Below, in pieces: positions 61,509-64,000 of a DNA stretch of 64,000 nucleotides (its first letter is position 1; every line of letters starts with the position of its first letter). Source of the DNA: Aurantiacibacter aquimixticola (GTDB taxonomy: Bacteria; Pseudomonadota; Alphaproteobacteria; Sphingomonadales; Sphingomonadaceae); NCBI RefSeq assembly GCF_003605475.1, contig NZ_RAHX01000001.1, positions 868,001 through 932,000 of the forward strand, read 5' to 3'. The translations under genes were made by a program, and so were the position numbers. Below the pieces are notes generated by a model. The model saw only the letters and a program-made list of their open reading frames with translations. It ran no database searches and was not told the DNA's origin.

Positions 61509-61856
61509 ATGAGCTTGCAGAATACGACAGGACGTTACGAAACCGCCGCGCAGGAGGACCGTTCGGCCCCGCGCCACCGCATCATGATTCCCGCCCAGCT
61601 GCGCGCTTCGGGCAATCGCGCTTTCCAGACCGTCGTTAACGACCTGTCGCTATCGGGATTTTCGGCAACCGCGGTCAACCGCATGCATCCCGGTGCCGTG
61701 TGCTGGCTCACCCTGCCCGGCCTGGAATCGCTGCAGGCCGAAGTCGTATGGTGGGAAAACGGCGTTGCCGGGTGTGCGTTCTCCAACCTGCTGTCGCCCA
61801 TCGTGCACGACAACATTCTCGCCCGCTTTCGCAGCGATGGCAGCTTCCGGCCGTAA
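61509..61856 (+). CDS. PilZ domain protein (c-di-GMP receptor)
   Basis: A 115-residue single PilZ domain. RSAPRHRIMIPAQLR carries the Arg-rich switch, and DLSLSGFSATAV is the second ligand motif (D-x-S-x-x-G). Such proteins bind cyclic di-GMP and control motility or polysaccharide synthesis. The ATG at 61509 is chosen over an ATG 18 bases upstream. Its place between purF and the wecC-wecB sugar genes makes a polysaccharide role possible. Confidence 0.86.
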   Translation: MSLQNTTGRYETAAQEDRSAPRHRIMIPAQLRASGNRAFQTVVNDLSLSGFSATAVNRMHPGAVCWLTLPGLESLQAEVVWWENGVAGCAFSNLLSPIVHDNILARFRSDGSFRP

Positions 61857-61873
61857 AGGCAGCGTCGGGGGCC

Positions 61874-63145
61874 TTAGTCTCGCTCCACCGCCTTCGCCTT
61901 GCGGGTGGAGAACATGCCGGTCGTGTCCACTACCGCTTTCGACAGATAGCTGTCCGCTTCAAGCCGTTTGAACTGGCGATGGCCGACCAGGAAGGTGACG
62001 ATGTCCGCCGCTTCGCGCGCTTCGTCGCTGGTGGCGTGGCGGACGTTTTCGCGGCCAGCGAGTGACGCTGGCAGGGCATCGAGGTTCGGCTCCACGACCA
62101 ACACCTGCGCGCCATCCAACTCGGCGACGGCCTCCACGATTTCGAGCGCGGGACTCTCGCGCACATCATCGACATCGGGTTTGTAAGTGATGCCGTAGCA
62201 GGCGATGGTCGGCGACTTGAAGCGGTCCGCCAGCGCCGCGATCGATTGCACGACGCGGCGCGGCTTGTCGTCATTCACCTCGCGCGCGGTGCGGATCAGG
62301 CGGGCCTCGTCCGGCGCGCTGGACACGATGAACCAGGGATCGACGGCAATGCAGTGACCGCCAACGCCCGCCCCCGGCATTAGGATATTCACGCGCGGAT
62401 GCTGGTTCGCCAGCTCGCGCACCTGCCAGATATCGGTGCCGAGTGTGTCGCAGATCACCGACAGCTCATTGGCGAAAGCGATGTTCACGTCGCGATAGGC
62501 GTTTTCGGAAAGCTTGCAGAGCTCTGCCACCCGGCTGTCGGTGACATAGCACGTCCCCATCACGAAGCTTTGATAGAGCCGCGCAGCCTTGTTAGCGCAA
62601 GCTGTCGTCAGCCCGCCGATGATACGATCGTTGCTGACAAGCTCGCGCAGCATCTGTCCGGGCAAGATGCGCTCGGGGCAGTGGCACAGCGCCACATCCG
62701 CATCCCGGTCCTCGTCGCGATAGCGCGGGAAGACTAGGTCCGGGCGCTCCTCTGCGAAGATATCCGCTAGCCGCTCGGTGCTGCCGACAGGGGACGTACT
62801 CTCGAGGATGACCACATTGCCCTTCTCCAGCACCGGCGCGATGGTGCGCGCAGCGGCCTCGACGAAAGACATGTCCGGACCATTGCCTTCCACCAGCGGC
62901 GTCGGCACCGCAATCAGGAAGAATTCGGCGGACTCGGCGTTGGTCGTTGCGCGCAGGCGTCCGGTCTCGACCGAGGCCGAAAGCAGCATCTGCAAGTCCG
63001 GCTCCTGAAAATGGGCCTGTCCCGCATTCACCGCATCGACCACGCTTTCATTCACGTCGAGACCGACGACTTCGTGCCCGCGGCTCGCCAGCATGGCGGC
63101 GGTGGGCAGGCCGATATAGCCGAGGCCGACGGTGCAGATTTTCAC
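61874..63145 (-). CDS. wecC: UDP-N-acetyl-D-mannosaminuronate dehydrogenase-type nucleotide-sugar dehydrogenase
   Basis: A 423-residue enzyme oxidising UDP-ManNAc to UDP-ManNAcA. Motifs are GLGYIGLPTAAMLASRGHE at the N-terminus, VVILESTSPVGSTERLADIF, SENAYRDVNIAFANE, GAGVGGHCIAVDPWFI with the catalytic cysteine, and YGITYKPDVDDVRESPALE. The GTG start at 63145 overlaps the wecB stop (GTGA), so both are translated together. It differs in subgroup from the TviB-like enzyme at 32267. Confidence 0.92.
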   Translation of the reverse strand: MKICTVGLGYIGLPTAAMLASRGHEVVGLDVNESVVDAVNAGQAHFQEPDLQMLLSASVETGRLRATTNAESAEFFLIAVPTPLVEGNGPDMSFVEAAARTIAPVLEKGNVVILESTSPVGSTERLADIFAEERPDLVFPRYRDEDRDADVALCHCPERILPGQMLRELVSNDRIIGGLTTACANKAARLYQSFVMGTCYVTDSRVAELCKLSENAYRDVNIAFANELSVICDTLGTDIWQVRELANQHPRVNILMPGAGVGGHCIAVDPWFIVSSAPDEARLIRTAREVNDDKPRRVVQSIAALADRFKSPTIACYGITYKPDVDDVRESPALEIVEAVAELDGAQVLVVEPNLDALPASLAGRENVRHATSDEAREAADIVTFLVGHRQFKRLEADSYLSKAVVDTTGMFSTRKAKAVERD

Positions 63146-64000
63146 TGTGCGCGCTCCATCAGGAAAGCGGAAATGCTCGCCGCAATCTTCTTCGAGGCGG
63201 TGCCATCGCCATAGGGGAAGACCTTCTGGGCACAACGCGCGTAATGCTTCGGCTCGTCCAGCAGGCGCGCGGCTGCAGCAAGAATGGTGTCGATGTCGGT
63301 GCCGACGATCTGCGCGACGCCGGTCTCGACCGCCTCGGGCCGTTCCGTCACTTCGCGCATCACCAGCACCGGCTTGCCCAGAGCAGGCGCTTCTTCCTGG
63401 ATGCCGCCGCTGTCGGTCAGCACGAAATGCGCCGCCTGCATCAGCGCTACCATCTGCACGTAGTCGACCGGAGGGATGAGATGAATCGCATCGGTATCGC
63501 CCAGCCGAGCTTCGACCACGTTCTTCACCTGCGGATTGAGGTGCACGGGATAGACGATCTGCAAATCGCCCCGATCGGCCAGTGCGCGCAAGGCATCGCA
63601 AATGCGCGCGAAGCCATCGCCGAAACTCTCGCGCCGATGGCCCGTCACCAGCACGAGCTTGCGGGCGGGATCGAGCGATATGGGCAGCGTGTCCAGTCCT
63701 TCGCCCGCCAATCGTCCCGCGACGTGAAGCAGCGCGTCGATGCCGGAATTGCCTGTCACCTCGATCTGGCGACCACCCTGTTTCACGGGGCGCTCGCGAC
63801 GCAGGTTTTCCGCGGCGATTTTCGTCGGCGCCCACAAAAGGTCCGCAACGGCATCGATGGCGATGCGATTGAACTCCTCGGGCCATGGCCGTTGGATATC
63901 GTGGCTGCGAAGCCCCGCCTCGACGTGACCGACCGGAACACGCGCGTAGAATGCCGCCTGTGCCGCCGCCATGGCCGATGTAGTGTCGCCGTGCACCAGC
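63142..64000 (-). CDS. wecB: UDP-N-acetylglucosamine 2-epimerase, partial
   Basis: About 286 C-terminal residues; the N-terminus lies beyond the right edge. HGDTTSAMAAAQAAFY, VGHVEAGLRSHDIQRPWPEE, VTGHRRESFGDGFARI and DSGGIQEEAPALGKPVLVMR are the standard non-hydrolysing epimerase motifs. It converts UDP-GlcNAc to UDP-ManNAc, the substrate of the coupled dehydrogenase downstream. The full protein is usually about 370-380 residues, so roughly 90 are missing. Confidence 0.94.
   Translation of the reverse strand, partial: LVHGDTTSAMAAAQAAFYARVPVGHVEAGLRSHDIQRPWPEEFNRIAIDAVADLLWAPTKIAAENLRRERPVKQGGRQIEVTGNSGIDALLHVAGRLAGEGLDTLPISLDPARKLVLVTGHRRESFGDGFARICDALRALADRGDLQIVYPVHLNPQVKNVVEARLGDTDAIHLIPPVDYVQMVALMQAAHFVLTDSGGIQEEAPALGKPVLVMREVTERPEAVETGVAQIVGTDIDTILAAAARLLDEPKHYARCAQKVFPYGDGTASKKIAASISAFLMERAQ

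Noticed and set aside
1..64000. CRISPR arrays, prophage genes, rRNA operons, replication origin
   Set aside because: I saw no regularly spaced direct repeats, phage structural genes, rRNA sequence or DnaA-box clusters in the window.

Overview
The window looks like the chromosome of an alphaproteobacterium of the order Sphingomonadales, most likely an Erythrobacteraceae member. The reasons are the high-GC coding style, the gene contents and orders (tkt-gap-pgk, zapA-6S RNA-fthC, a compact bkdA1-bkdA2-bkdB operon, ku next to ligD) and a sphingomonad-type Wzx/Wzy/Wzc polysaccharide locus. The assignment is inferred from family recognition; no database search was possible.

Layout. 1-1.5 kb: a polyprenyl-phosphate sugar transferase cut by the window edge and a small membrane protein gene broken by an amber codon. 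1.5-18.7 kb: housekeeping genes. These are an SLC13 permease, tRNA-Leu(CAA), an inositol monophosphatase-family gene and efp, two cell-wall enzymes (M23 and YkuD), ydcF-thiE-fda, a flavodoxin-like protein, a 2OG-Fe(II) oxygenase with pgk, gap and tkt, then a coiled-coil protein, zapA, 6S RNA, fthC, a DUF2842 protein, an Fpg-family glycosylase and tRNA-Asp(GTC). 18.7-28.2 kb: the branched-chain 2-oxoacid dehydrogenase operon, thyA, a UDP-glucuronate 4-epimerase, tRNA-Pro(CGG) and the Ku/LigD end-joining pair. 28.2-30 kb: two tandem Crp/Fnr-type regulators.

30.3-57.6 kb is a visibly more A/T-rich polysaccharide locus. It has a 4,6-dehydratase, C4-reductase-like SDR and small phosphoglycosyltransferase that can together prime a 2-acetamido-2,6-dideoxyhexose; a UDP-sugar 6-dehydrogenase; four GT4-like glycosyltransferases; two Wzy-like membrane proteins; a Wzc-type co-polymerase/tyrosine kinase; a Wzx flippase; a UDP-xylose synthase; and tailoring genes (hexapeptide acetyltransferase, ATP-grasp enzyme, exported beta-helix protein). 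Its most unusual part is a translationally coupled murA-like/murB-like/glycosyltransferase triad at 46.0-49.4 kb, which suggests a lactyl-ether (muramic-acid type) sugar destined for the polysaccharide.

Inside this locus sits a 2,238-bp IS1595-type element (50477-52714) with 25-bp imperfect inverted ends and a perfect 8-bp target duplication. It carries extra genes besides the transposase. It inserted into the last codons of the UDP-xylose synthase gene and separated it from a methyltransferase gene that is now frameshifted. From 57.9 kb onward come a second UDP-glucuronate 4-epimerase, purF, an SDR, a PilZ protein and a wecC-wecB pair running off the right edge, which belongs to further polysaccharide sugar synthesis.
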